Of a stretch of 64,000 nt of DNA, positions 8,629-16,271 are shown one piece after another. The DNA is taken from assembly GCA_905216145.1 (NCBI GenBank), contig CAJMST010000007.1, positions 23,221 to 87,220 on the forward strand, written 5' to 3'. The notes under the pieces were generated by a model that made no database searches, was not told where the DNA came from, and was given only the letters and a program-made list of their open reading frames with translations. Each line of letters starts with the position of its first letter. The first letter of the stretch is position 1. The stretch comes from an uncultured bacterium. Lineage in GTDB: Bacteria > Actinomycetota > Coriobacteriia > Coriobacteriales > Coriobacteriaceae. The position numbers were made by a program, and so were the translations under genes.

Positions 8629-9567
8629 ATGGTGCAGGGCGCCAAACATATGAAGAGCAATAACGCCGCGGCCAACGGTGGCTCAAGCCCTCAGCCCAAA
8701 CCTCAACCAAAGTCCAAACGCCGCCGCAAGCGACTGCCGCGCTGGGCCGATCGGCTCATCACCATCGTCATCATCCTTATTGGCGTGGGCCTTATGACCT
8801 GGCCGTGGATCTTGGACCGGCTCGAGGCCTCGGGCGTGTTCAACCAGATCAGCACCGTGTCCAGCACCGTGGACGCGCTGTCTGCCGAGGAGCGTGAGCG
8901 CATCCTGCTCCAGGCGCGCTCCTTTAACGAGCAGCTGGCGGGCGAGGCCACCGAGCTTCCCACCGACCAGATCGAGCCCTACGCTCAGCAGCTCATCTTT
9001 GACCGCGATCCCATGATGAGCTGGGTCGAGATCCCCTCCATCGACGTGAGTATGCCCATCTACCACGGCACGAGCGAAGAAGTCCTCATGGCGGGCGTCG
9101 GCCACCTGGAGGGCACGAGCCTGCCGGTGGGCGGCACCTCGACGCATTGCGTGCTCACCGCGCACTCGGGCATGCGCAATTTGAGCATGTTCGACGACAT
9201 CCATTCGCTGGAGCCCGGCGACCTGGTACTGCTGCACACCATGAACAAGACGCTCGCCTACAAGATGGTGAACTCCGAGGTGGTGCTGCCTGAGGAGATG
9301 GAGTCGCTGACCATCGAACCCGGCGCCGACAAGGTGACGCTCATCACCTGCACACCCTACGGCGTGAACGACCATCGCCTGCTGGTGCATTGCGTGCGCA
9401 CCAAGTACAGCAAGAAGGACGTCGACAAGCAAAAGTCGCTGGCCGGTCGCCACTGGGGCAAGCGCGAGTTTGCTGTGCTCATCGTGGTCGTGGCCATTGT
9501 GCTGTTGCTGCTGGACATCGTGATCCACGCGGTCCGCAAGCGCCGCAAGGCCAAGGCCTCGGCATAA
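8629..9567 (+). CDS. srtC: Class C (pilin-polymerizing) sortase
   Basis: 312-residue membrane transpeptidase predicted to cut the pilins' LPXTG-like motifs and join them to the next pilin's lysine. AGGAG lies 11 bp before the ATG. Proline/lysine-rich cytoplasmic N-terminus, first membrane helix at about 42-60, then the lid segment (FDRDPMMSW, about 124-132) typical of class C, catalytic His179 (LTAHSG), Cys241 in TLITCTPYGVNDHRL and Arg250. A second membrane helix and basic tail (about 283-308) close the protein, also typical of class C. It lies 1.6 kb after the backbone pilin and has its own transcript start after the regulator. Confidence 0.95.
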   Translation: MVQGAKHMKSNNAAANGGSSPQPKPQPKSKRRRKRLPRWADRLITIVIILIGVGLMTWPWILDRLEASGVFNQISTVSSTVDALSAEERERILLQARSFNEQLAGEATELPTDQIEPYAQQLIFDRDPMMSWVEIPSIDVSMPIYHGTSEEVLMAGVGHLEGTSLPVGGTSTHCVLTAHSGMRNLSMFDDIHSLEPGDLVLLHTMNKTLAYKMVNSEVVLPEEMESLTIEPGADKVTLITCTPYGVNDHRLLVHCVRTKYSKKDVDKQKSLAGRHWGKREFAVLIVVVAIVLLLLDIVIHAVRKRRKAKASA

Positions 9568-9580
9568 GACATTCTCCAGA

Positions 9581-9615
9581 ACCGCCACAATGGGGACAGG
9601 CACCTTTGTGGTGGT
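9581..9615 (+). repeat. CAAAGG-type stem-loop repeat after the sortase gene (terminator-like)
   Basis: ACCGCCACAA (9581-9590) pairs with TTGTGGTGGT (9606-9615) around the loop GGGGACAGGCACC. The same loop and right arm recur, inverted, at 44281-44317. No clear T-run follows here, so terminator activity is uncertain. Confidence 0.6.
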
Positions 9616-9626
9616 CGGGGGCTTCC

Positions 9627-9691
9627 AAACCATCACAACATTCGATGAAAATCGCGATTTTGGCGAAAAGTGTCGAATGTTGTGATGGTTT
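9627..9691. repeat. 19-bp perfect inverted repeat with internal 14-bp palindrome
   Basis: AAACCATCACAACATTCGA (9627-9645) is exactly complementary to 9673-9691. The 27-nt loop itself holds the perfect palindrome AAAATCGCGATTTT (9648-9661). Partial direct copies of ATGGTTTTCG follow. It lies between the sortase and gatC genes and codes for nothing obvious. Confidence 0.8.
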
Positions 9692-9871
9692 TCGTTGTGG
9701 GCGGGATGGTTTTCGCTACGGACGGTACGGTTTCGCTGCAGAACCGCCAGCCCGCCGCCTGCCAGCCGCCGCCCTCGTTACGTTTTCGCTGCATTTAGGT
9801 AAAGCACCTGCTCCGAGCGGCGTTGCCCTGTATACTAGAGCGGTTTAACTGTTATGCGGAAGGGAGCGCCT

Positions 9872-10183
9872 ATGGCACTCAGCGAGAAAGACGTGCGCGG
9901 CATCGCCGAGTACGCAAAGATCGCACTGACCGATGACGAGCTCACCCAGATGACGTCCTACCTGAACGACGCCGTCCAGATGCTCGAGCCCGTCTTGCAA
10001 TATGACTTGCCCGACGTGGAGCCCACGTTCCATCCCATCGGAAGCCTGTCCAACGTGATGGGCGATGACCTGCGCGAGCCCGAGCGCGACCTGCCGCTCG
10101 ACGTCGCGCTGGAAAACGCCGGCAGCGCGCGCGACCGCTACTTCCGCGTGCCGTCCATTTTGGGAGAGGGGGAGAGCGAGTAA
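9872..10183 (+). CDS. gatC: Aspartyl/glutamyl-tRNA(Asn/Gln) amidotransferase subunit C
   Basis: 103-residue GatC, the small clamp subunit of the GatCAB amidotransferase. The ATG at 9872 (MALSEKDVRGIAEYAKIAL) is preferred over 9854 because GGAAGGGAG lies 5 bp before it and the family begins there. The conserved pattern of helix, LNDAVQMLEPV, and the C-terminal LRED-like portion (GDDLREPERDLPL) are present. A TATACT -10-like box lies at about 9829. The stop overlaps the gatA start by one base, so the three gat genes form a coupled operon. Confidence 0.95.
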   Translation: MALSEKDVRGIAEYAKIALTDDELTQMTSYLNDAVQMLEPVLQYDLPDVEPTFHPIGSLSNVMGDDLREPERDLPLDVALENAGSARDRYFRVPSILGEGESE

Positions 10184-11697
10184 TGGCGCTAAGCTTCGAT
10201 TCCCTTACCGCCGCCCAGATCGCCGCGGGCGTTGCCGCCGGCGACTTTACCGCTACCGAGGTGGCCCAGGCCTCCCTTGCCGCCATCGAGGCGCGCGAGG
10301 GCGGGGTCCAGGCATTCCTGCAGGTGGCGCCCGAGCTTGCACTCGAGGCCGCTGCGCGCGTGGATGCCGACCGTGCCGCAGGCAAGCCGCTGCCCCCGCT
10401 CGCGGGCGTGCCGCTGGCCATCAAGGACAACATGAACCTCGTGGGCACGCGCACCACCTGCGCTTCCCGCATGCTCGAGAACTACCAGAGCGTTTACACC
10501 GCTACCTGCGTCCAGCGCATGCTCGATGCCGGCTGCCTGCCCATGGGCAAGGCCAACATGGACGAGTTTGCCTTTGGTAGCTCCACCGAGAGCTCGGCGT
10601 TCCACCGCACCAACAACCCCTGGGATACCGAGCGCGTGCCCGGCGGCTCCTCGGGTGGCTCCGCTGCCGCCGTCGCCGCGGGCGAGGTCGCGCTCTCGCT
10701 GGGCTCGGATACCGGCGGCTCCATTCGCCAGCCGGCATCACTGTGCGGCGTGGTGGGCTTTAAGCCCACGTATGGCGCCGTGAGCCGTTACGGCGTGGTT
10801 GCCTTTGGCTCGTCGCTCGACCAGGTGGGCCCCTTTGGCCGTACGGTCGAGGATGTCGCGCTGGCCATGAACGCGCTTACCGGCGCGGGCCACGATCCGT
10901 ACGACTGCACCAGTCAGGATTGCGCCGTCGACTTTACCGAACATCTCAACGACAGCATCGAGGGCAAGCGCGTGGGCATTATCCCCGCGTTTATGGAGGC
11001 CGAGGGCCTGACGCCCGAGGTCAAGGCCGCTGTTCAGCGCGCTGCCCAGGAGCTGCAGAACCAGGGCGCCGAGTTGGTCGAGGTCGACCTGCCGCACTTG
11101 GACGCCGCCATCGCCGCCTACTACGTCATCGGCCCGGCCGAGGCGTTCTCCAACCTGGCCCGCTTCGACGGCATTCGCTACGGCTATCAGGAGGAGGGCT
11201 GCGCCAACCTGTCCGACCAGAGCTCGCTTTCGCGCGCCCACGGCTTTGGTGCAGAGGCCAAGCGCCGTCAGATGCTCGGCGCCTACCTGCTGAGCTCGGG
11301 CGTGTACGACAAGTACTACTACGCTGCGCAAAAGGCCCGCACGCTCATCACGCAGGACTACGACGCCGCGTATGCCAAGGTGGACACCATCCTCATGCCC
11401 GCCTCGCCGCGCACGGCCTTTAAGTTTGGCGAGATCAGCGACCCCACGCAGATGTATCTCTCCGACCTGTACACCATCTCGCTCAACATCTGTGGCAACG
11501 GTGGCATCTCGGTGCCGCTGGGCCTGGGCGAGGATACTCAGTTGCCCGTTTCTGCCCAGCTGGTTGGTCCGGCCTTTAAGGACCGTCAGCTGCTCACGTT
11601 TGCCCGCGCCCTGGAGCGCGGCTTTGCCGATACCGCCACGGGTGCGCCCGCGCTTTCCGTCGCGCCCGATTTTGCCGGGAAGGGAGGCGAGCTGTAA
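10183..11697 (+). CDS. gatA: Aspartyl/glutamyl-tRNA(Asn/Gln) amidotransferase subunit A
   Basis: 504-residue amidase-signature glutaminase that releases ammonia from glutamine for transamidation of mischarged Glu-tRNA(Gln)/Asp-tRNA(Asn) in the cytoplasm. The Ser-cisSer-Lys triad is readable: Lys in LAIKDNMN (about 84), cis-Ser in PGGSSGGSAAAVA, and nucleophile Ser in GSDTGGSIRQPA (about 180). Length is normal for the family. One-base overlaps with gatC and gatB indicate translational coupling. Confidence 0.97.
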   Translation: MALSFDSLTAAQIAAGVAAGDFTATEVAQASLAAIEAREGGVQAFLQVAPELALEAAARVDADRAAGKPLPPLAGVPLAIKDNMNLVGTRTTCASRMLENYQSVYTATCVQRMLDAGCLPMGKANMDEFAFGSSTESSAFHRTNNPWDTERVPGGSSGGSAAAVAAGEVALSLGSDTGGSIRQPASLCGVVGFKPTYGAVSRYGVVAFGSSLDQVGPFGRTVEDVALAMNALTGAGHDPYDCTSQDCAVDFTEHLNDSIEGKRVGIIPAFMEAEGLTPEVKAAVQRAAQELQNQGAELVEVDLPHLDAAIAAYYVIGPAEAFSNLARFDGIRYGYQEEGCANLSDQSSLSRAHGFGAEAKRRQMLGAYLLSSGVYDKYYYAAQKARTLITQDYDAAYAKVDTILMPASPRTAFKFGEISDPTQMYLSDLYTISLNICGNGGISVPLGLGEDTQLPVSAQLVGPAFKDRQLLTFARALERGFADTATGAPALSVAPDFAGKGGEL

Positions 11698-13373
11698 TGA
11701 AGGAGCTTTCCGAGGTCCTACAGGATTGGGAGGCCGTGATCGGCCTGGAGATCCATACCGAGCTCACCGCACTCGATACCAAGATGTTCTGCAACTGCAA
11801 GCTCAGCCACGATGACGAGCCCAACGCCAACGTGTGCCCGGTATGCCTGGGCCTGCCCGGTGCCCTGCCGGTGCCCAACAAGCGCGCCATCGAGAGCATC
11901 GTCAAGGCGGGTCTAGCCACCAACTGCGAGATTCAGCGCCACTCGATGTTCTACCGCAAGCACTATTTCTATCCCGATATGGCCAAGAACTTCCAGACTA
12001 CGCAGGGTCCGGTTGCTTTTGCCATGTACGGTCACCTGGATCTGGACGTGACCGGTCGCGGTGCCGCCGAGCGCCCCGACTGCGCGTTTGGCGAGGCCGA
12101 GGTCCAGAGCCTGGCGAGCGCCTCGGCCAACGCCGAGGGCCTGTCCACGTCCATGACGTCGACCATGCGCGAAGGCAACCAGCGCGCCGGTCACCTGGCC
12201 AGCTACGACGCGTCCAACCTGCAGATGCCCGAGCGTCGCGAGGACGGTTCCTACACGGTGCCCATCCGCATTCTGCGCATCCACATGGAGGAGGATGCCG
12301 CCAAGATGGTGCACGTGGGCGGTGCCGAGGGCCGCATTACCGCTGCTGCCGAGTCGCTCGTCGACTACAACCGCTGCGGCACGCCGCTGATTGAGCTCGT
12401 CACCGAGCCCGACCTGCGCACGCCTGAGGAGGCTCGCCTGTTTATGGAGAAGCTCCGTCGCATTTTTGTGACGCTGGGCATTTCGGACTGCTCCATGGAG
12501 AAGGGTTCCATGCGCTGCGACGGCAATGTGTCGCTGCGCCGCCGCGGCGAGACCAAGCTGGGCACCAAGACCGAGCTCAAGAACCTCAACTCGTTTAAGA
12601 GTCTGCATGACGGCCTTGCCTACGAGATCTGCCGCCAGGCCGAGGTGCTCGAGGAAGGCGGCATCATCTATCAGGAGACCCGCCACTGGGAGCCCAGCCG
12701 CAAGCGCACCGTGGTCATGCGTGTGAAGGAGACGGCCGACGACTATCGCCTGTTCCCCGATCCCGACCTGGCGCCCTTCGATCTGGACGACGAGTTCATC
12801 GACCGCTGCCGAGGCGAGATCCCCGAGCTGCCCGATGCCAAGCGCGCCCGTTTTGAGGCCGACTTTGGCATTAAGGCGGCCGATGCCGAGCAGATCGCCG
12901 GTGACCCCGAGTTTGCCGAGTTCTTTGAGGCTGCCGCTGCCGGTATGGCTGGCAAGGAGGCCCAGACGGTCGCAAACCTGCTGGTGAACGAGATGATCGC
13001 CTACCTTAAGGGTGCGGGTGTGTCGCTGACCGAGTCCGGTATTGCACCGGCTCAGGTGGCAGCGCTTGCCAAGTTGCTCGCGACCGATGCCATTAGCTCC
13101 AACCAGGCACACGAGGTCTTTGAGGCCATGGCCCAGACCGGCGACGATCCCAACAAGATCGTCGACGAGCGCGGTATGCGTCAGGTGAGCGATGCCGGTG
13201 CGCTGCAGCCGATTGTGGACGAGGTGCTGGCAAACTGTGCCGATCAGGCGCAGCAGTATCGTGACGGCAACCAGAAGGTCATCGGCTTTCTGGTGGGCCA
13301 GTGCATGAAGGCAAGCCGCGGCAAGGGCAACCCGAAGCTCTTCAACGAGTTGCTGAGAACGTCGCTCTCGTAA
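11697..13373 (+). CDS. gatB: Aspartyl/glutamyl-tRNA(Asn/Gln) amidotransferase subunit B
   Basis: 558-residue GatB, which binds the mischarged tRNA, activates it with ATP and receives ammonia from GatA. The N-terminal kinase-like domain has VIGLEIHTEL, two zinc-type Cys pairs (CNCKLS, NVCPVCLGLPG) and HSMFYRKHYFYPDMAKNFQTTQ. The C-terminal YqeY-like tail (residues about 410-558, VIGFLVGQCMKASRGKGNPKLFNELL) is complete. Longer than many GatB proteins (about 480-500) owing to loops in the middle. A large hairpin element begins at the stop codon. Confidence 0.96.
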   Translation: MKELSEVLQDWEAVIGLEIHTELTALDTKMFCNCKLSHDDEPNANVCPVCLGLPGALPVPNKRAIESIVKAGLATNCEIQRHSMFYRKHYFYPDMAKNFQTTQGPVAFAMYGHLDLDVTGRGAAERPDCAFGEAEVQSLASASANAEGLSTSMTSTMREGNQRAGHLASYDASNLQMPERREDGSYTVPIRILRIHMEEDAAKMVHVGGAEGRITAAAESLVDYNRCGTPLIELVTEPDLRTPEEARLFMEKLRRIFVTLGISDCSMEKGSMRCDGNVSLRRRGETKLGTKTELKNLNSFKSLHDGLAYEICRQAEVLEEGGIIYQETRHWEPSRKRTVVMRVKETADDYRLFPDPDLAPFDLDDEFIDRCRGEIPELPDAKRARFEADFGIKAADAEQIAGDPEFAEFFEAAAAGMAGKEAQTVANLLVNEMIAYLKGAGVSLTESGIAPAQVAALAKLLATDAISSNQAHEVFEAMAQTGDDPNKIVDERGMRQVSDAGALQPIVDEVLANCADQAQQYRDGNQKVIGFLVGQCMKASRGKGNPKLFNELLRTSLS

Positions 13374-13523
13374 GCGGGAACTCGGGAGCCCCGGCAGGGC
13401 GGGTGCTTCCTCAAAATTTCGAACAGTCCTGCGCAAGACGAAGGCCACATTAAGTGGCCTTCTTTGCGTGCGGAACTCATTTTGAGCAAGCACACGCCCT
13501 GCCGGGGCTCCCGGGTTCTGCAA
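13374..13523 (+). repeat. Double-arm hairpin element, copy 1 (3' of gatB)
   Basis: Outer arms 13374-13415 and 13482-13523 are near-perfect inverted repeats (about 37 of 42 positions, centre CGGGAGCCCCGGCAGGGCG). Inside lies a conserved core: CAGTCCTG, a hairpin AGGCCAC-ATTAA-GTGGCCT followed by TCTTTG, then GTGCGGAACTC. A second copy with the same arms and core follows the DUF711 gene on the minus strand (35146-35279). It starts at the gatB stop, so it may act as terminator or 3'-end processing element. Confidence 0.75.
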
Positions 13524-13569
13524 CGACTCGGCCGTTCGGGTCAGGTAGGCTGATAGGAAAGATGGTGAC

Positions 13570-13597
13570 GGAGGCGCAAAATGCGCCTCCGCCTTTT
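13570..13597 (+). terminator. Rho-independent terminator-like hairpin
   Basis: GGAGGCGCA-AAA-TGCGCCTCC is followed by GCCTTTT. It lies after the gatB hairpin element and before the DUF4143 gene promoter. Confidence 0.7.
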
Positions 13598-13631
13598 CAA
13601 TGTGATGAAAGTGTGGCGAAATGAGCTTAAT

Positions 13632-13702
13632 ACTTCCGTAAATGTGATAAATGTCACGTTTTACCTAGGGTAGAATGTGGGAAATATCACGTTTACGGAA
13701 GT
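13632..13702. promoter_or_regulatory. 18-bp inverted repeat flanking the promoter of the DUF4143 ATPase gene
   Basis: ACTTCCGTAAATGTGATA (13632-13649) and TATCACGTTTACGGAAGT (13685-13702) are complementary except for one position. The -10-like TAGAAT (13671-13676) sits between the arms and the ATG is 22 bp beyond the second. This layout suits an operator for a dimeric repressor or DNA looping, but a decayed transposon end is also possible. Confidence 0.55.
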
Positions 13703-13723
13703 TTCTTTGCGGGAGGTTCGGTC

Positions 13724-15088
13724 ATGCAGCGAGATATCATTGCCAAGCTTAACGCTTGGAAAGCGTCAGAATATCGTAAGCCGCTTATCCTTAAGGGGGC
13801 GCGCCAGGTTGGAAAGACGTGGGCGCTTAAGGAGTTCGGCCGAACCTCGTACCTTAATTTTGTGTATCTGACGCTCGAGGAGCCGTCACCTGGGGTACAG
13901 AGCGAGTACGCTCAGTTTTTCGAAGGTACGCGCGATCCTCGACGGATCATCTCAAATCTTTCCCTGGCGCTTGGACAGCCTATCGATCCTGGCGAGACGC
14001 TGCTTATTATTGATGAGATCCAGGATTGTCCTTCTGCAGTCGGCGCCCTTAAATACTTCTGTGACGAGGCCCCCGAGTATCACGTCGCATGCGCAGGGTC
14101 TTTGTTGGGCGTTCGCTTGTCCCGTGAGACCAGCGCTTTTCCGGTGGGAAAGGTCGAGTTCATGGAGATGCGCCCCATGAGCTTTTCCGAGTTTCTGAAA
14201 GCCGAGGGCGCTGCAAACTACGACGAATACCTTGGCGGCCTTGATCAGATCGAGACAGTGCCCGATTTCTTCCATGTCCGTCTCGTCGAGCATCTTCGTC
14301 GTTATTTTGCATGCGGCGGCATGCCAGAGGCTCTTGGCCGGTGGGTGGAGACGGGCGATATCGTTCAGGTCGATAAGGTGTTGTCTGATCTCTTGGATTC
14401 CTACGAGCGCGATTTTGCCAAGCATGGTGGCCGTGCGCAGTTCGCCAAGCTTTCGCAAATATGGAACTCGATTCCAGCTCAGTTGGCGCGCGAGAACAAA
14501 AAGTTCGTTTGGGGTGCGGTGCGCGAGGGGGCTCGTGCTCGAGAATACGAGGATGCTCTGGAATGGCTTGCCGATGCTGGGCTCATCACGGCGGTTCGCC
14601 TTAATGCTGCCGGTGGTGTGCCGCTCTCTGCGTACGATGACCTCAAGGCATTTAAAGTCTACTGTCTTGATGTCGGCTTGCTGCGCCGCATGGCAAGGCT
14701 GGATGCGTCCGCTTTTGCCATCTCGGATGCGCTATTTTCGGAGTTCAAAGGTTCGTTCGCCGAGAACTATGTGCTTCAGGCATTACTTTCACAGTTAGAT
14801 GCTGCTCCGCGTTATTGGACAAACGAGAAGCCGAAGCACGAAGTCGATTTTTTGATTCAAGTCGGAAACGAAATCGTTCCCGTCGAGGTCAAATCGGGAG
14901 AGGTCGTTCATTCCAAGAGCCTTAAGTACTATGCCGACAAGCATGCGGAGACGACTCCATTGAGGGTCCGCTACTCACTTAAGAACCTAAAGCTCGACGA
15001 CGGGGTGCTCAACATTCCGTTGTATTTGGCTGATCGATCTGTCCCTCTTATCAAAAAGGCGCTTGATTGTGCGCATCTTGACGTTTAG
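13724..15088 (+). CDS. AAA (AAA_14) ATPase with C-terminal DUF4143 domain
   Basis: 454-residue member of the widespread AAA_14-DUF4143 family of prokaryotic ATPases, whose function is not established; members often occur in accessory regions. Walker A is GARQVGKT (25-32), Walker B LLIIDEIQDCP (about 92-102), and the sensor region CAGSLLGV. The C-terminal DUF4143 portion ends in EVDFLIQVGNEIVPVEVKSGE, a PD-(D/E)XK-like signature that hints at a nuclease fold. It stands alone between gatB and the AraC regulator, under a promoter flanked by a long inverted repeat. GGGAGG precedes the ATG. Confidence 0.85.
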   Translation: MQRDIIAKLNAWKASEYRKPLILKGARQVGKTWALKEFGRTSYLNFVYLTLEEPSPGVQSEYAQFFEGTRDPRRIISNLSLALGQPIDPGETLLIIDEIQDCPSAVGALKYFCDEAPEYHVACAGSLLGVRLSRETSAFPVGKVEFMEMRPMSFSEFLKAEGAANYDEYLGGLDQIETVPDFFHVRLVEHLRRYFACGGMPEALGRWVETGDIVQVDKVLSDLLDSYERDFAKHGGRAQFAKLSQIWNSIPAQLARENKKFVWGAVREGARAREYEDALEWLADAGLITAVRLNAAGGVPLSAYDDLKAFKVYCLDVGLLRRMARLDASAFAISDALFSEFKGSFAENYVLQALLSQLDAAPRYWTNEKPKHEVDFLIQVGNEIVPVEVKSGEVVHSKSLKYYADKHAETTPLRVRYSLKNLKLDDGVLNIPLYLADRSVPLIKKALDCAHLDV

Positions 15089-15152
15089 ATCCTGGGTGAG
15101 CTGACGGGCGGCGGCTAATTAATCGCTCCGTTACGGCCAGGGAGCTTGGGCC

Positions 15153-16157
15153 TTAGCGATGCTTGCTTCGCCAGGCCGTGGGTGTCATGCCGGTGTATTG
15201 CTTGAAGGCTTGGGCGAAGGCGGCCTGCTGAGGGTAGCCTAGACGCTCTGCCACCTGCGCTATCGTGAGCGCGCTATCTGCCAAAAGGTCCTGCGCTCGC
15301 TCCATACGGCGGCTGCGAATGTAGGCGCCCAGGGACTCGCCGGTTTGGGCCTTAAAGGTGGCGCATAGTTTGGAGCGGCTTGTGTAGAGCCTCTCGGCCA
15401 CCTCGTTGATACCCACATGTCTGCCTTTGTCGAGCGTGCGCTCAATCATTGCCGTTGCTTCTTCGGCCATGGTTATGCTGACGCGTGTGTCTGCCGCCTG
15501 CCGCGCCTGCTTGTGGGCCGCGCGCGAACAGGCGAGCTCCGCGACCATGGTCTCCACGATGCCCTGCATATAGACGTGTCCGCCTACGGTTTGGGCACGG
15601 TCCTCGTTAATCCGGCGCAGCGTGTGATAGATGGCAGACGTCGCTTCCTCGTGCCATGGCTCGGCAAACGCCTCAAAGATTCCCGCGAACTCGGTGGGAT
15701 AGCGGTGCTCCAGTTCGTCAAAATATCCAGGCAAAAAGAGCACCGAGCGCGAGTGATAAAGTTCCCCCGCAAACAGCGGGCTTAATTCCTCGCCACAGCT
15801 ATCTTGGATAAAGCTGCAAACGGCATTGTTTGGCCACGGTCCATGCGATGGTTTGAGGTTCGCGGGCGTTATGCCAGTCTCGGGCATGCATGTAAGTGTG
15901 GGCGCGCTGACTTCGCTCACGCAGGCGTACGGCTCGGGTGTGTATTCGGCCAGGTACATATCGTGCGTCGGGGTGATGAAATGCTCCATGACAATGCAGG
16001 CAGGGGAGAGAGGCATGATCCATGCGCGTCCGTGCGCCCGATCGTTTGCCACCTCGCCGGTAAAGACAGCGCCCTTGCCGGAAAGCTCCAGGCCAAACTG
16101 CTCAAACTGTGGTGCGTAGAGCTCAGTTATGTCGGTCGCAGCCCGATGCATTTTCAA
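15153..16157 (-). CDS. AraC/XylS-family transcriptional regulator
   Basis: 334-residue regulator with an unassigned N-terminal domain and a C-terminal AraC double helix-turn-helix (about 228-334: GINEVAERLYTSRSKLCATFKAQTG and TIAQVAERLGYPQQAAFAQAFKQYTGMTP). The start is read as TTG at 16157, 7 bp after GGAAGGGG; ATG at 16151 is possible. It is transcribed divergently from the ABC transporter pair, which is its likely target. AraC plus paired exporter-fold ABC genes is the plan of the YbtA-YbtPQ siderophore system, so iron-linked control is conceivable but not shown. Confidence 0.9.
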   Translation of the reverse strand: MKMHRAATDITELYAPQFEQFGLELSGKGAVFTGEVANDRAHGRAWIMPLSPACIVMEHFITPTHDMYLAEYTPEPYACVSEVSAPTLTCMPETGITPANLKPSHGPWPNNAVCSFIQDSCGEELSPLFAGELYHSRSVLFLPGYFDELEHRYPTEFAGIFEAFAEPWHEEATSAIYHTLRRINEDRAQTVGGHVYMQGIVETMVAELACSRAAHKQARQAADTRVSITMAEEATAMIERTLDKGRHVGINEVAERLYTSRSKLCATFKAQTGESLGAYIRSRRMERAQDLLADSALTIAQVAERLGYPQQAAFAQAFKQYTGMTPTAWRSKHR

Positions 16158-16231
16158 AAGCGTCCCCTTCCTTTGCGAAAACGTCCACGCCTGGCTCGAT
16201 TGTGTGCCTTGGCTAACATATCAATGATAAG

Positions 16232-16252
16232 TTGAGTACGGTTAACTCTCAA
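16232..16252. promoter_or_regulatory. Inverted repeat in the AraC/ABC divergent promoter
   Basis: TTGAG-11 bp-CTCAA lies between the divergent AraC gene and the first ABC gene, 20 bp before the latter's start. The segment also contains AGT...ACT symmetry. It is a candidate regulator site. Confidence 0.3.
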
Positions 16253-16271
16253 GCCGTTAGAAAGGAATCTC

